Shown: positions 16,874 to 25,543, numbered from the stretch's first letter. The stretch: DNA of 64,000 bases from Pseudogemmobacter humi (GCF_900609055.1 NZ_UXAW01000051.1:62001-126000), one strand, 5' to 3'. Program-made: numbers and translations. Notes: a model not told the origin generated them from the sequence alone.

Positions 16874-18193
16874 ATGCCGACCTATCCAGACAGCTTTCCC
16901 GCCTCCCGCCGCCTTTTCGAGCGCGCCCGCAAGGTGATGCCGGGCGGAAACACCCGGACCACGGTTTTCCTCGACCCCTTCCCGATCTATGCCGTCCGGG
17001 GCGAGGGATGCCGGGTCTGGGACGCCGACGGGCAGGTGTTCTACGACTGCATCAACAACTTCACCTCGATGATCCACGGCTACGGCCAGCCCGAACAGGT
17101 GGCCGAGGTCGCGGCGCAGCTGCCGCTTGGCACCGCCTTCGGCGCGCCCACCGAATCCGAGATCGAACTGGCGGAACTGCTGACCGGCCGCCTGCCGGCG
17201 ATGGACCAGATCCGCTTCGCCAATTCCGGCACCGAAGGCGTGATGATGGCGATCAAGGCCGCGCGCGCCTTCACCGGGCGGCCGAAGATCGTCAAGATCG
17301 AGGGCGCCTATCACGGCTCCTACGATTTCGCCGAGGTCAGCCTCGACAGCGCGCCGGGGAACTGGGGCGACATGCCCGTCTCGACCGCCTATGCGAGGGG
17401 CACGCCCGCGGGGGTTCTGGCCGATGTGATCGTGGTGCCCTTCAACGATACCGAGGCCTTGCGCGCCGTCTTCTCCCGCGAGGGCGACACCATCGCCGGC
17501 GTGCTGATCGACCCGATGCCGAACCGCGCCGGGCTGATCCCCGCGCGCCGGGACTATCTGGAGGAAATGACGCGGATTGCGCATGACGCCGGGGCGCTGG
17601 TGATCTTCGACGAGGTGATCTCGTTCCGGCTGAGCCATGCCGGGGCGCAGGGCCTGTGGGGCATCCGGCCGGATCTCACCGCGCTGGGCAAGATCATCGG
17701 CGGCGGTTTCCCGGTGGGCGCGGTCGCGGGCCGGGCCGAGGTGATGGCGGTGTTCGATCCCACCTCCGGCAAGCCGGCGCTGCCCCATGGCGGCACCTTC
17801 ACCGCCAACCCGGTGACGATGCGGGCGGGGCTGGCGGCGATGCGCGCGCTGACGCCCGCGGCCTTCGCCCATCTCGACGAACTGGGCGATATGCTGCGCG
17901 ACGGCATCAACGCGGCGCTGGCGCGGCTGGCGCTGCCTGGGCGCTGCGTCGGGCTCGGCTCGCTGTTCAGGGTGCATTTCACCGCGCAGCCGATCACCGA
18001 CTACCGCTCGGTCTGGCCCGGCCCGGTCGAGAAGCGCCGCCTCGGCGCTTTCCACCGCGGGCTCTTGGACCGTGGCGTGCTTTCGGCCAGCTACGGGCTT
18101 TTCGCCCTTTCGACGCCGATGACCCGGGGCGATGCCGCCGAAATCCTTTCGGCCATCGAGGACACGCTGGGCGAGATCGCCCGCCAGGGCTGA
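16874..18193 (+). CDS. Class III aminotransferase (glutamate-1-semialdehyde aminomutase-like)
   Basis: A 439-residue PLP enzyme of fold type I. The opening RRLFERARKVMPGGNTRTTVF and the following DGQVFYDCINNFTSMIHGY are typical of the GSA-aminomutase-like subgroup of class III. The PLP pocket is seen in FANSGTEGVMMAIKAARAFTG and VIFDEVISFRLSHAG, and the Schiff-base Lys is about residue 273 in LGKIIGGGFPVGAVAG. In catabolic operons such enzymes act as omega-transaminases or amino-acid racemases rather than in heme synthesis. The gap from the aldehyde dehydrogenase is 70 bp. The substrate cannot be read from sequence. Confidence 0.87.
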   Translation: MPTYPDSFPASRRLFERARKVMPGGNTRTTVFLDPFPIYAVRGEGCRVWDADGQVFYDCINNFTSMIHGYGQPEQVAEVAAQLPLGTAFGAPTESEIELAELLTGRLPAMDQIRFANSGTEGVMMAIKAARAFTGRPKIVKIEGAYHGSYDFAEVSLDSAPGNWGDMPVSTAYARGTPAGVLADVIVVPFNDTEALRAVFSREGDTIAGVLIDPMPNRAGLIPARRDYLEEMTRIAHDAGALVIFDEVISFRLSHAGAQGLWGIRPDLTALGKIIGGGFPVGAVAGRAEVMAVFDPTSGKPALPHGGTFTANPVTMRAGLAAMRALTPAAFAHLDELGDMLRDGINAALARLALPGRCVGLGSLFRVHFTAQPITDYRSVWPGPVEKRRLGAFHRGLLDRGVLSASYGLFALSTPMTRGDAAEILSAIEDTLGEIARQG

Positions 18194-18225
18194 AACGGCC
18201 CGAGGCCAACAGGACGGAAAAGAAG

Positions 18226-19392
18226 ATGACAGCGAAACTTCATGCCGCGGTGATCGGCGGCGGCGCAGCCGGCATGGCCACGGCGCTGGAACTGGCGCGC
18301 CAAGGCGCGCGGGTGACGGTGATCGAGGCGGATGCGCTCGGCTCGGGCTCGTCGGGGCGTTCGGTCGGGGTGGTGGGCACCCAGATGACCGATCCGTTCC
18401 AGCTGCTGATGCGGCGCTACGGCCAGGCCCGGTTCCGCGAATGGGAAGGGCAGGGCTTCCGCTTCAACCATATCGGCTATCTGCGGCTGGCGCGCAGCGC
18501 GGCGCAGATGCGCGCGCTGGAACGCTCGCAGCAGATGCAGGAAGAGGCGGGATTCCGCGCCCGCGTCCTGACCCCGGACGAGATGGTACGGCTGATCCCG
18601 CATCTGTCGGCCGAGGGGCTGGCCGGCGGGATCTTCGGGCCGGACGACGGCTTTCTCGACCCCTACGAGCTTTGCACCTTCCTCGGCGCGCGCCTGCGCG
18701 AACTGGGCGGCGAGATCCGCCAGTTCTGCAAGGTGACGGGTCTCGCGCGCCGCAGCGGCGGCTACCGGCTGGAGACGGCAAAAGGCGCGGTGGACTGCGA
18801 TGTCGTGGTCAATGCCGCCGGAGCCTGGGCGCCGAAGGTGGCGGCGATGTTCGGCCAGCAGCTTCACATCTTCCCCGAGCGCCACGAGGCGATGGCGATC
18901 CTGCTCGACCAGCCGCTCGATTACACGATGCCGATGGTGATGGATCTGATCGACGGCGAGGGCACCGGGCTGAACTTTCGCCACGAAAAGCCGGATGAGC
19001 TGATCTCCGAGATCCACAAGGTCTCGACCGGCGCCCCTTCGGACCCCGACGACTACAACGACCAGTGCATGGACGAATCGCGCGAATATCTGGCGGAGCT
19101 GCTGCTGGAGCGGCTGCCCGATCTGCCGGGCGCGCGGCTCGGCCGGGGCTGGGCGGGGCTTTACCCGATCACCGCCGACCGCCGGCCCTTCGCCGGGCCG
19201 GTGGACCCGGCCGAGCCGGGGCTGATCACCGCGGGCGGCGGCGGCGGCTACGGCATCCAGCTTGCCCCGGTGATCGGCATCGCCGCCGCCGACTGGGCGC
19301 TGCACGGCGCCGTCGTCTCGGCCCCGGGGCTGGAGGCGCTGCGGCCCTCGCCCGACCGGAACCGTCCCGTTGGCCAGGAGGAGCGTCCCTGA
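18226..19392 (+). CDS. FAD-dependent amino-acid oxidoreductase (DadA/glycine oxidase-like)
   Basis: A 388-residue flavoprotein of the DAO family. The dinucleotide fold GGGAAGMA is at residues 11-18 with the acidic end VTVIEAD, and a second FAD contact is the VVVNAAGAWAPKVAAM block. The C-terminal GLYPITADRRPFAGPV and GGGGGYGIQLAPVIG are typical of D-amino-acid dehydrogenases and sarcosine oxidase-type enzymes. It should oxidise an amino or imino acid to the oxo acid or aldehyde. The start at 18226 follows AGGACGG, and its stop overlaps the ABC ATPase start by one base. Substrate specificity is unknown. Confidence 0.87.
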   Translation: MTAKLHAAVIGGGAAGMATALELARQGARVTVIEADALGSGSSGRSVGVVGTQMTDPFQLLMRRYGQARFREWEGQGFRFNHIGYLRLARSAAQMRALERSQQMQEEAGFRARVLTPDEMVRLIPHLSAEGLAGGIFGPDDGFLDPYELCTFLGARLRELGGEIRQFCKVTGLARRSGGYRLETAKGAVDCDVVVNAAGAWAPKVAAMFGQQLHIFPERHEAMAILLDQPLDYTMPMVMDLIDGEGTGLNFRHEKPDELISEIHKVSTGAPSDPDDYNDQCMDESREYLAELLLERLPDLPGARLGRGWAGLYPITADRRPFAGPVDPAEPGLITAGGGGGYGIQLAPVIGIAAADWALHGAVVSAPGLEALRPSPDRNRPVGQEERP

Positions 19393-20168
19393 TGACCGAA
19401 GCGCAAAGTCCGGCTGCACCGCCCGTCGTCTCACTGGAGAAGATCAACATCCGCTACGGCAACCATCACGCGATCCGCGATGTCTCGCTCGACATCGCGC
19501 GCGGCGAGGTGGTCGCCATGGTCGGGCCCAGCGGGGCGGGCAAAAGCACGCTGCTGCGGGCGATCAACATGCTGGAGACCCCGGTTTCCGGCACGCTCCG
19601 CGTTGGCGATTTCACCTTTTCACTTGATCACAGGCTGGGCCAGAAGGATCTGCTGGCGCTGCGGCGCTCGACCGGGATGGTGTTCCAGCAGTTCAACCTG
19701 TTCCCGCATATGACGGTGGGCAAGAACATCTCGCTGCCGCAGATGCGGGTGCTGGGCCGGTCGCGCGCCGAGGCCGACAAGGTGACCGCGCGCCTGCTGG
19801 AGCGGGTGCATCTGGCCGACAAGGCGGCGGCCTATCCGGCGCGGCTGTCGGGCGGCCAGCAGCAGCGCATCGCCATCGCCCGCGCGCTGGCGCTGGACCC
19901 CAAGGTCATGCTGTTCGACGAGCCGACCTCGGCGCTGGATCCGGAACTGGGGCTTGAGGTGCTGGCGGTGATGCGCGAGCTGGCCGCCGACGGCATGACC
20001 ATGATCGTCGTCACCCATGAGATCGCCTTCGCCGCCGAGGTGGCCGACCGGGTGATCGTGATGGCCGATGGCGAGATCATCGAACAGGGGCCACCCGACC
20101 AGGTGATCCGCAACCCGAAGCTGCCGCGGACGCAGAAATTCTTCCGCGCCATTCTGGACCGCCACTGA
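19392..20168 (+). CDS. Polar amino acid ABC transporter ATPase (GlnQ/HisP type)
   Basis: A 258-residue ATPase with Walker A GPSGAGKST, Q-loop VFQQFNLFPHMTV, signature LSGGQQQR, Walker B VMLFDEPTSALDPE and H-loop MIVVTHE. The FNLFPH wording and the short C-terminus place it in the polar-amino-acid importer group. It overlaps neighbours on both sides by one base (TGATG), so translation is coupled from the oxidoreductase through the permeases. It energises uptake of the operon's amino-acid substrate. Confidence 0.94.
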   Translation: MTEAQSPAAPPVVSLEKINIRYGNHHAIRDVSLDIARGEVVAMVGPSGAGKSTLLRAINMLETPVSGTLRVGDFTFSLDHRLGQKDLLALRRSTGMVFQQFNLFPHMTVGKNISLPQMRVLGRSRAEADKVTARLLERVHLADKAAAYPARLSGGQQQRIAIARALALDPKVMLFDEPTSALDPELGLEVLAVMRELAADGMTMIVVTHEIAFAAEVADRVIVMADGEIIEQGPPDQVIRNPKLPRTQKFFRAILDRH

Positions 20169-20809
20169 TGACCGAGACCTTCCTTGCCCTGTTGAAAGGG
20201 GTGCCGGTGGCGCTGGCAGTGACGGGGCTGTCGTTCCTGATCGGCGCCGTCCTCGGCATCCCGCTGGTGCTGATGCGGCGCGCCCGGTCGGTGCTGCCGC
20301 GGCTGGCCGCCCGGATCTACATCGACGTGATGCGGGGCATCCCGCCGGTGGTCTGGCTGTTCATCATCTTCTTCGGCCTCGGCAGCGGCATCGTCACGCT
20401 CAGCCCGTTCCAGGCGGCGGTGCTGGGCATGGGGCTGATCTCGGCGGCCTATCTGGCCGAGATCTACCGCGGCGGCTTTCTGACGCTGCCGGCGGGGCAG
20501 AATGCGGCGGCGGTGGCGCTTGGGCTGACCCGGCTGGATACCCTGCGCTATGTGCTGGCGCCCCAGGTGCTGCGGGTCTCGGTCCCGCCGATGGCGACCT
20601 TTCTCGTCAGCCTGCTGAAGGACACCACCGTCGCCTCGACCATCGGCGTGCGCGACGTGATGATGCTGGTGACGCAGCAGGCCCAGGCGGCGGGCGGCGG
20701 TTTCGCCCCGTTCATCGCGGCGGCGGTGCTTTACATCCTGCTGTCGATCCCGGTGGCGGCCCTCGCCCGCGCGATGGACGCCCGGATGCGCAGGAGGATC
20801 ACGGCATGA
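20168..20809 (+). CDS. Polar amino acid ABC transporter permease 1
   Basis: A 213-residue permease of the HisM/GlnP family with about five membrane helices. The EAA loop is AAVALGLTRLDTLRYVLAPQVLRVSVPPM, in which AALGL-type residues contact the ATPase, and an earlier TM region holds the family segment YIDVMRGIPPVVWLFIIFFGL (RGIPP being the conserved core). The start overlaps the ATPase by one base and the stop overlaps the second permease by four. Confidence 0.92.
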   Translation: MTETFLALLKGVPVALAVTGLSFLIGAVLGIPLVLMRRARSVLPRLAARIYIDVMRGIPPVVWLFIIFFGLGSGIVTLSPFQAAVLGMGLISAAYLAEIYRGGFLTLPAGQNAAAVALGLTRLDTLRYVLAPQVLRVSVPPMATFLVSLLKDTTVASTIGVRDVMMLVTQQAQAAGGGFAPFIAAAVLYILLSIPVAALARAMDARMRRRITA

Positions 20810-21465
20810 GCGGGCTTCTGGCGAACTGGGCCGACTGGCTGCCGCAACTGTGGAAGGGGCTGCTGGTCAGCCTGCAACTGACCGGGGCGGCGCTGGCGGC
20901 GGGGCTGCCGCTCGGGCTGGCGCTGGCGCTGCTGAGCGCGGCGCGGGCGCCCTGGCTGAAATGGCCCGCGATCGCGCTGGTCGAGGTGGGGCGCGGCGCG
21001 CCGGCCCTGGTGGTGTTGCAGATGGTCTATTACGGCCTGCCCTCGGCGGGGATCAGCGTCAGCGCCTTCGTCTCGGGCGCGACGGCGCTGGCGCTGACCA
21101 CCGGCGCCTATACCAGCGAGATCCTGCGCGCCGGCATCAATGCCGTGCCGAAGGGCGAGGTCGAGGCCGGCCATGCACTGGGCATGACCCCGGGCGACGT
21201 GCTGCGCTTCGTGGTGATCCCCCAGGGCGTGATCTTCGCGGTTCCGGCGCTGATGGGCTTCGCGATCCTGATCTTCCAGGCCACGGCGCTGACCTTCACC
21301 ATCGCGATCCCCGAACTGCTGGCCCGGGCCTACCGGATCGGGGCGGCGACCTATCTCTATTTCGACGTGCTGGTCCTTGCCGGCCTCGTCTACCTGGCCA
21401 TCACCATTCCGTTCGGCTGGCTCGTCAACCGTGCCGCGCGGCGCCTCGGCAGCCATCTTGGCTGA
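20806..21465 (+). CDS. Polar amino acid ABC transporter permease 2
   Basis: A 219-residue HisQ/GlnP-family permease. It has the family features RGAPALVVLQMVYYGLP, TTGAYTSEILRAGINAVPKG and the EAA loop EAGHALGMTPGDVLRFVVIPQG. It pairs with the preceding permease as a heterodimer, and the 4-nt ATGA overlap argues for stoichiometric production. The substrate-binding protein follows 28 bp later. Confidence 0.92.
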   Translation: MSGLLANWADWLPQLWKGLLVSLQLTGAALAAGLPLGLALALLSAARAPWLKWPAIALVEVGRGAPALVVLQMVYYGLPSAGISVSAFVSGATALALTTGAYTSEILRAGINAVPKGEVEAGHALGMTPGDVLRFVVIPQGVIFAVPALMGFAILIFQATALTFTIAIPELLARAYRIGAATYLYFDVLVLAGLVYLAITIPFGWLVNRAARRLGSHLG

Positions 21466-21493
21466 AACCCATCCAACAGGAGGAAGAAAGACC

Positions 21494-22306
21494 ATGAACA
21501 CCGCAAGACTTTCGCTCGCCGCCGCCGCGCTGACCCTGTCGGGGGCGGGGCTCGCCATGGCGCAGGATTGCAGCCCGAAGCACAGCTTCACCACCCTGAC
21601 CGAAGGCACGCTGACCGTCGCCCTGACCAACACTCCGCCCTATTCGGCCGAGAAGGACGGCACCGTCAGCGGCATCGACGGCGATCTGCTGGCGAAATTC
21701 GCCGCGGAGAACTGCCTGAAGATCACCTACGAGATCTTCACCTACCCGGCCGCGGTCTCGGCGGTGCAGTCCGGCCGCGCCGATGTCGCGCTTGGCGGGT
21801 TCTACCGCACTGCGGCGCGTGACCAGGTGATCACGCTCTCGACCCCGGTCTACCTGGACCAGCTGGCCGTCGCGTCGAAGGAAGGGCTTTCGACCGTCGA
21901 CCAGCTGATCGGCAGGAAGGTCGGCACCGTCGAGGGCTATGACTGGGTGATCGAGATGGAGAATACGATCGAGGGCTCGACCACCTATCCCTCTTCGCTG
22001 AACCTGGCGCAGGACGTGCAGGCCGGGCGGCTGGATGCCGGGCTGGAAGGCTTCGGCGCGGCTGTGCTGCTTCATGCCGGCACCGATGTGAAGGTGGTTC
22101 TGCTGGAAGCCGATCCGCGCGTCACCGCCACCACGCTGGCCTCGCAGACCGCGTTCCTGCTGCCGAAGGACAACGCGGACTTCGTGACCGCGGTCAACGC
22201 TTCGCTGGAAGACTACCGCGCCGCCGGGGTGATCGGCGAGGTGCTGGCGGCCTACGGCCTCGACCCGTCGGCGGCCGAGGTGGGCGAAAGCCGCGTGATC
22301 GAGTGA
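21494..22306 (+). CDS. Amino acid ABC transporter substrate-binding protein
   Basis: A 270-residue periplasmic protein of the bacterial extracellular solute-binding family 3. The signal peptide ends at LAMAQD. The mature start LTEGTLTVALTNTPPYSAEKDGTVSGIDGDLLAKFA is the family's first lobe; VSAVQSGRADVALGGFYRT and VGTVEGYDWV mark ligand-site loops. The start at 21494 has AGGAGGAAGAAAG upstream. Family-3 proteins bind polar or basic amino acids; which one is not evident. It is followed by a strong hairpin (22338-22368). Confidence 0.92.
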   Translation: MNTARLSLAAAALTLSGAGLAMAQDCSPKHSFTTLTEGTLTVALTNTPPYSAEKDGTVSGIDGDLLAKFAAENCLKITYEIFTYPAAVSAVQSGRADVALGGFYRTAARDQVITLSTPVYLDQLAVASKEGLSTVDQLIGRKVGTVEGYDWVIEMENTIEGSTTYPSSLNLAQDVQAGRLDAGLEGFGAAVLLHAGTDVKVVLLEADPRVTATTLASQTAFLLPKDNADFVTAVNASLEDYRAAGVIGEVLAAYGLDPSAAEVGESRVIE

Positions 22307-22337
22307 TCTCTGCCCGCCCTGGCTGACAGCAAGGGCA

Positions 22338-22368
22338 GAAGCGGCGCCGGAAGTTTCGGCGCCGCTTC
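22338..22368 (+). terminator. Strong hairpin after the binding-protein gene
   Basis: GAAGCGGCGCCG (22338-22349) pairs perfectly with CGGCGCCGCTTC (22357-22368) around a 7-nt loop. It lies 31 bp past the stop of the binding-protein gene. There is no T-run, so it may end the operon or protect the 3' end and attenuate read-through into the IclR gene. Confidence 0.65.
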
Positions 22369-22462
22369 ACCGAGGGCGGCGGACAGGCCGCGTAACCCCG
22401 GCCAGCTATAAGGTTGCGCCGCCGCACGGCCTCGGAGTAGATGTGACGGGATTTACCTGAAA

Positions 22463-23257
22463 ATGGCTGGCACTGGCTCGATGGCCGCATCGGAAAACCG
22501 CGACACACCGCTCGAACGGTATATGACGACCCTGGAGCTTCTGGCCCCGCATACCGACGGGCTCACCTCGTCCGAGCTGGAACGCGCGCTCGATCTGCCG
22601 AAGGCCAGCGTCAACCGGATCGTCCATGTCCTGCTGGACAGCGGGCTGATCGCGCCCAGCCCCGGCCGCGCGCGCGCCTTTCAGCTGGGTCCGCGCATCC
22701 TGCATCTGCTGCACGGCACCAGCGACACCGCCTGGCTGGAGCGCATCAGCGGGCGGTCGTTGCAGCAGCTTGCGGCGGCGACCGGGCAGTCGGCCTTCCT
22801 CGCCCGGCTTTACGAGGCCGAGATCCGTTCGGTGAACTGTGTCGCGCCCGATACCACGGTGCGGCTGCATATCGTTCCCGGCACGCTGATGCCGCCGCAT
22901 GCCTCGGCCTCGGCCAAGGCGATCCTCAGCTATCTGCCGCCCGATCGGCGCGACCGCATCCTTGACGCGCAGGAACTGGAAGCCTTCACCCCGCGCACGC
23001 TGATTGACCGGACAAAGCTGCTTCAGGATATCGCCCAGGTTCCGGGGCGCGGCTATTCCATCGAATGCGGCGAACACGTCTACGGCCTGGCCTCGGTGGC
23101 GCGGCCGATCTTCGGTCCGTCGGGCGAGGTGCGCTATGTGGTCGGCCTGACCGGCCCCGAGAACAGCATCCTCGGCCCGAACAAGGACCACAACCTGGCC
23201 GCGCTGGCCGAGGCGAGCGAAAAGCTGGCGCGGACGCTTACCCTGCCGATGACCTGA
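22463..23257 (+). CDS. IclR-family transcriptional regulator of the amino-acid operon
   Basis: A 264-residue regulator. An N-terminal winged helix (about residues 20-75, LTSSELERALDLPKASVNRIVHVLLDSGLI) precedes the IclR effector domain (about 90-260, with VPGTLMPPHASASAKAILSYL and RGYSIECGEHVYGLASVARPIF). This is a complete family architecture. It sits directly behind the amino-acid uptake and oxidation operon and probably controls it; the palindromes at 15209-15245 are candidate sites. The start at 22463 has only a weak ribosome site; an ATG six codons later is an alternative. Confidence 0.88.
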   Translation: MAGTGSMAASENRDTPLERYMTTLELLAPHTDGLTSSELERALDLPKASVNRIVHVLLDSGLIAPSPGRARAFQLGPRILHLLHGTSDTAWLERISGRSLQQLAAATGQSAFLARLYEAEIRSVNCVAPDTTVRLHIVPGTLMPPHASASAKAILSYLPPDRRDRILDAQELEAFTPRTLIDRTKLLQDIAQVPGRGYSIECGEHVYGLASVARPIFGPSGEVRYVVGLTGPENSILGPNKDHNLAALAEASEKLARTLTLPMT

Positions 23258-23445
23258 TCCGCGCGCACCGCACCTCCGGTCGGTGGCATTCTTTGCGCGG
23301 GCTTGTTCCCCGGGCCTGTATCCGGCGCGGAGAGATCTGCGCGATTGCGCGACAATTGCATCTGGCCCGTCATTCGGCCTGCCGGGTCATGATCCGGGTG
23401 AACACGCCCGTCAGGCTCCGGCGGTTGCAGAGGGTCCCCGGGCGG

Positions 23446-23461
23446 GCCCTTCGCGAAGGGC
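23446..23461. terminator. Palindrome between convergent IclR genes
   Basis: GCCCTTCGCGAAGGGC is a 16-bp perfect palindrome in the 229-bp gap between two convergent regulator genes, just past the stop of the pcaR-like gene. It could work as a bidirectional hairpin; no T-run is present. Confidence 0.35.
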
Positions 23462-23486
23462 ATCGCAAATCAATGGGTCCTGGGCG

Positions 23487-24245
23487 CTAACGCAGCATGG
23501 CCCGCAGGTCGGCCTGAACCTGGCGCAGCCTGGGCAGGAAGCGCGCCGGCAGTTCGGCTGCATCGCCGCGGGCCGCCGACAGCCCGATGTTCAGGGCCGC
23601 GATGACCTGGCCGCGCGCATTCGTCACCGGCACCGCGATCGAGCGCAGGCCGGTCTCGATCTCCTGATCGTTGACCGCGAAGGCCTGCGCCCGCACCCGG
23701 GCAAGCTCTGCCATCACCGCTCCGGGGTCGGTCAGGGTCAGGCCGGTCCGGGCGGGCAGCGGGCCGGGGCCCAGCAGGGCGCGGGCCTCGGCCTCGGGCA
23801 GGGCGGCGAGCAGCACCCTTCCCATGCTGGTGCAATATGCGGGCAGCCGCGAGCCCGGCATCAGCGCGATGGACATCACTTTCTTCTGCGCAGCACGCGC
23901 GACATAGACGATTTCGGCCCCGTCAAGGATCGACACCGACGAGCTTTCGCCGATCTTTTCCGACAGGTCGTCCAGCATCGGCTGCACGATCTGCGGCAGG
24001 GGCATGGTGGCAAGGCAGGCGGTGCCCAGCCGAAGGACCCGCGGCGTAAGGGTGAAAAACTTGCCGTCCCAATCGGCATAACCGTGGTGCGCCAGGGTCA
24101 GCAGACAGCGCCGGGCGGTGGCGCGGTCCAGTCCGCTGGCGGTAGCGACCTCTGTGATCGACTGGCGCGGTTTCTCGGCGGTAAAGGTTTCGATGACGGC
24201 CAGTCCCTTGGCCAGCCCGCCCATGATGTCGCGCTCGCTGATCAT
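23487..24245 (-). CDS. pcaR: IclR-family regulator, PcaR/PobR type
   Basis: A 252-residue IclR protein. The helix-turn-helix is ITEVATASGLDRATARRCLLTLAHHGYADWDGKFFTLTPRVLRLG, whose RATARRxLLTL and FxLTPRVLxLG wording is typical of PcaR, PcaU and PobR, regulators of protocatechuate and beta-ketoadipate catabolism. The effector domain has SVSILDGAEIVYVARAA, YCTSMGRVLLAALP and FAVNDQEIETGLRSIAVPV. The start at 24245 places a perfect 13-bp inverted repeat 11 bp upstream. The divergent neighbours are broken pcaI, pcaJ and pcaF genes, so this regulator appears to have lost its local targets. Confidence 0.88.
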   Translation of the reverse strand: MISERDIMGGLAKGLAVIETFTAEKPRQSITEVATASGLDRATARRCLLTLAHHGYADWDGKFFTLTPRVLRLGTACLATMPLPQIVQPMLDDLSEKIGESSSVSILDGAEIVYVARAAQKKVMSIALMPGSRLPAYCTSMGRVLLAALPEAEARALLGPGPLPARTGLTLTDPGAVMAELARVRAQAFAVNDQEIETGLRSIAVPVTNARGQVIAALNIGLSAARGDAAELPARFLPRLRQVQADLRAMLR

Positions 24246-24255
24246 CACCGCCCTC

Positions 24256-24290
24256 TGTGCGATATGTAAACAAAAAATACATATCGCACA
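24256..24290. promoter_or_regulatory. Probable PcaR operator
   Basis: TGTGCGATATGTA (24256-24268) and TACATATCGCACA (24278-24290) are perfect inverted repeats with a 9-nt A-rich spacer. They lie between pcaR and the pca remnants and have the GTGCGATATG form associated with pca-type IclR regulators. Confidence 0.75.
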
Positions 24291-24366
24291 ATCCGGATGA
24301 GCGCAAACCCCATCGGCAGCTATTCCGGCCCGCGCGGGGAGACCCGCCCCGGAGGGACATTCACCG

Positions 24367-24509
24367 ATGGACAAGAGGCTTTCCGACCTCGCCGCCGCCG
24401 TGGCGGGGACCCCGGCATCTTCGCGCAGGGCGTGGTCGAGGTGCGAAACCCGGCGCAGGAGGAAGACCTGAACCGCGCCAGAGCCGTCTGCCCGGAGGTT
24501 TCCGCATGA
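24367..24509 (+). pseudogene. pcaI: pcaI remnant (3-oxoadipate CoA-transferase subunit A)
   Basis: A start at 24367 with GGAGGG upstream gives MDKRLSDLAAAVAG, the usual beginning of PcaI. The match then stops. In another frame DPGIFAQGVVEVRNPAQEED follows, which resembles the PcaI C-terminus (PGIFVQRVVE), and this frame ends in TGA overlapping the pcaJ start. PcaI is normally about 220-230 residues, so some 180 residues are deleted and the junction is out of frame. The enzyme transfers CoA from succinyl-CoA to 3-oxoadipate and needs both subunits; this copy cannot be active. Confidence 0.75.
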
Positions 24510-24966
24510 AACTGACCCCCAGGCAGATGGCATGGCGCGCCGCGCAGGACATTGCCGAAGGCGCCTGTGTCAACCTCGGGATCGGTTTTCCCGAGATGGT
24601 GGCGCGGTTCCAGCCGCCCGGACGTGAGGCGATCTTCCACACCGGGAACGGCATCCCCGGCTTCGGCGAGGCTCCCGCGCCGGGGGCGGAGGACCGGGGT
24701 CTGATCAACACCGGCAAGAAGGCGGTGACGATCAGGCCCGGCACCGCCTTTTTCCACCGCGCCGACAGTTTCGCCATGATGCGCGGCGGGCATCCGGATG
24801 TCGCGATCCCCGGCGCCTGCGAGGTGGCCGAGACCGGCGATCTGACGAACTGGTCCACCGGGCCGAAGGGCGTGCCCGCCGTGAGGGGCGCGATGGATCT
24901 GGTGCATGGCGCGAAGCGGTGATCACCGATCATTTAACGAAGGACGGCAAGCCCAGGCTGGTGAAG
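24506..24966 (+). pseudogene. pcaJ: pcaJ remnant (3-oxoadipate CoA-transferase subunit B), frameshifted and truncated
   Basis: From ATG 24506 the reading KLTPRQMAWRAAQDIAEG, then CVNLGIGFPEMVARF, the catalytic-Glu region HTGNGIPGFGEAPAPGAED and SFAMMRGGHPDVAIPGACEV are clear PcaJ blocks. After GAMDLVHGAKR the frame meets TGA at 24920. The homology continues in another frame with VITDHLTKDGKPRLVK up to about 24966, then joins thiolase sequence. Intact PcaJ has about 215 residues, so the last third is lost besides the frameshift. The active-site Glu motif is altered from the usual SENG to HTGNG. Confidence 0.82.
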
Positions 24967-25193
24967 TGGTGCAGGGCATCGCCACGCTGCGCCAGCCTGG
25001 TGTGGCCGACGACGATCCGCGCGTGAACCGCAACGGCGGGGCCATCGCGCTCGGCCATCCGCTGGGTATGAGCGGCGCGCGCAGCACCGGCACCGCCGCG
25101 CTGGAACTGCGCGAAACCGGCGGGCGGCGGTCGTTGTCGACGATGTGCGTCGGCGTGGGGCAGGGCATCGCCATCGCACCGGAGCGGGGCTGA
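24966..25193 (+). pseudogene. pcaF: pcaF remnant (beta-ketoadipyl-CoA thiolase), C-terminal fragment only
   Basis: The last about 75 codons of a thiolase are fused to the pcaJ remnant: VQGIATLRQPGVADDDPRVN, then GGAIALGHPLGMSGAR with the catalytic His, and CVGVGQG with the catalytic Cys, ending IAIAPERG. The wording fits PcaF/PaaJ. A complete thiolase has about 400 residues; everything before the final catalytic loops is missing, and the fragment has no start of its own. Confidence 0.82.
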
Positions 25194-25491
25194 GTGTTCC
25201 AGGTCGCTCGTTCCCCGGGCATATTGTCGGGGAGGGGCCATTGCGCAAGCGGATGATGCGGCAGATTTTTGAAGCACGATTGCGTCCGGGTGACGCCGTT
25301 GCCGGACGCGCAGACTGTTTCGGACTGCTCGGTGGCCTGATCGGGGATTACAACGAAAACCCCGTATTCAGGGGGCAAAATGCGTTCGCCCCGCGTGTTC
25401 ATCGCAGTTCATACCGCAACCGCCCGAGTATGCGGTGAAACGCGGGAAAGCCCCCCATTCGCGGAGAATTTTCCGCTAGGCATCTGGTCCT
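25194..25491. other. Spacer between pca remnants and soxH, no gene seen
   Basis: About 300 bp with no frame that has a ribosome site or recognisable product. It contains a small inverted repeat GCGGAGAATTTTCCGC at 25461-25476. It may hold eroded remains of further pca sequence, but I could not identify any. Confidence 0.5.
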
Positions 25492-25530
25492 GCCGGGCCC
25501 GGTCATCCCATGGAGACGGTCGGGCCCGGC
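25492..25530 (-). terminator. Terminator hairpin of the sox operon
   Basis: GCCGGGCCC (25492-25500) and GGGCCCGGC (25522-25530) are perfect complements, 14 bp past the soxH stop. A smaller hairpin CCCGGC-CTC-GCCGGG overlaps its right arm. There is no T-run. Confidence 0.55.
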
Positions 25531-25543
25531 GAGGCCGGGTAAG

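Noticed and set aside
24297-24366. Possible extra coding leader before the pcaI remnant
   Set aside because: The reading has no similarity to PcaI, whose natural start with a ribosome site is at 24367.
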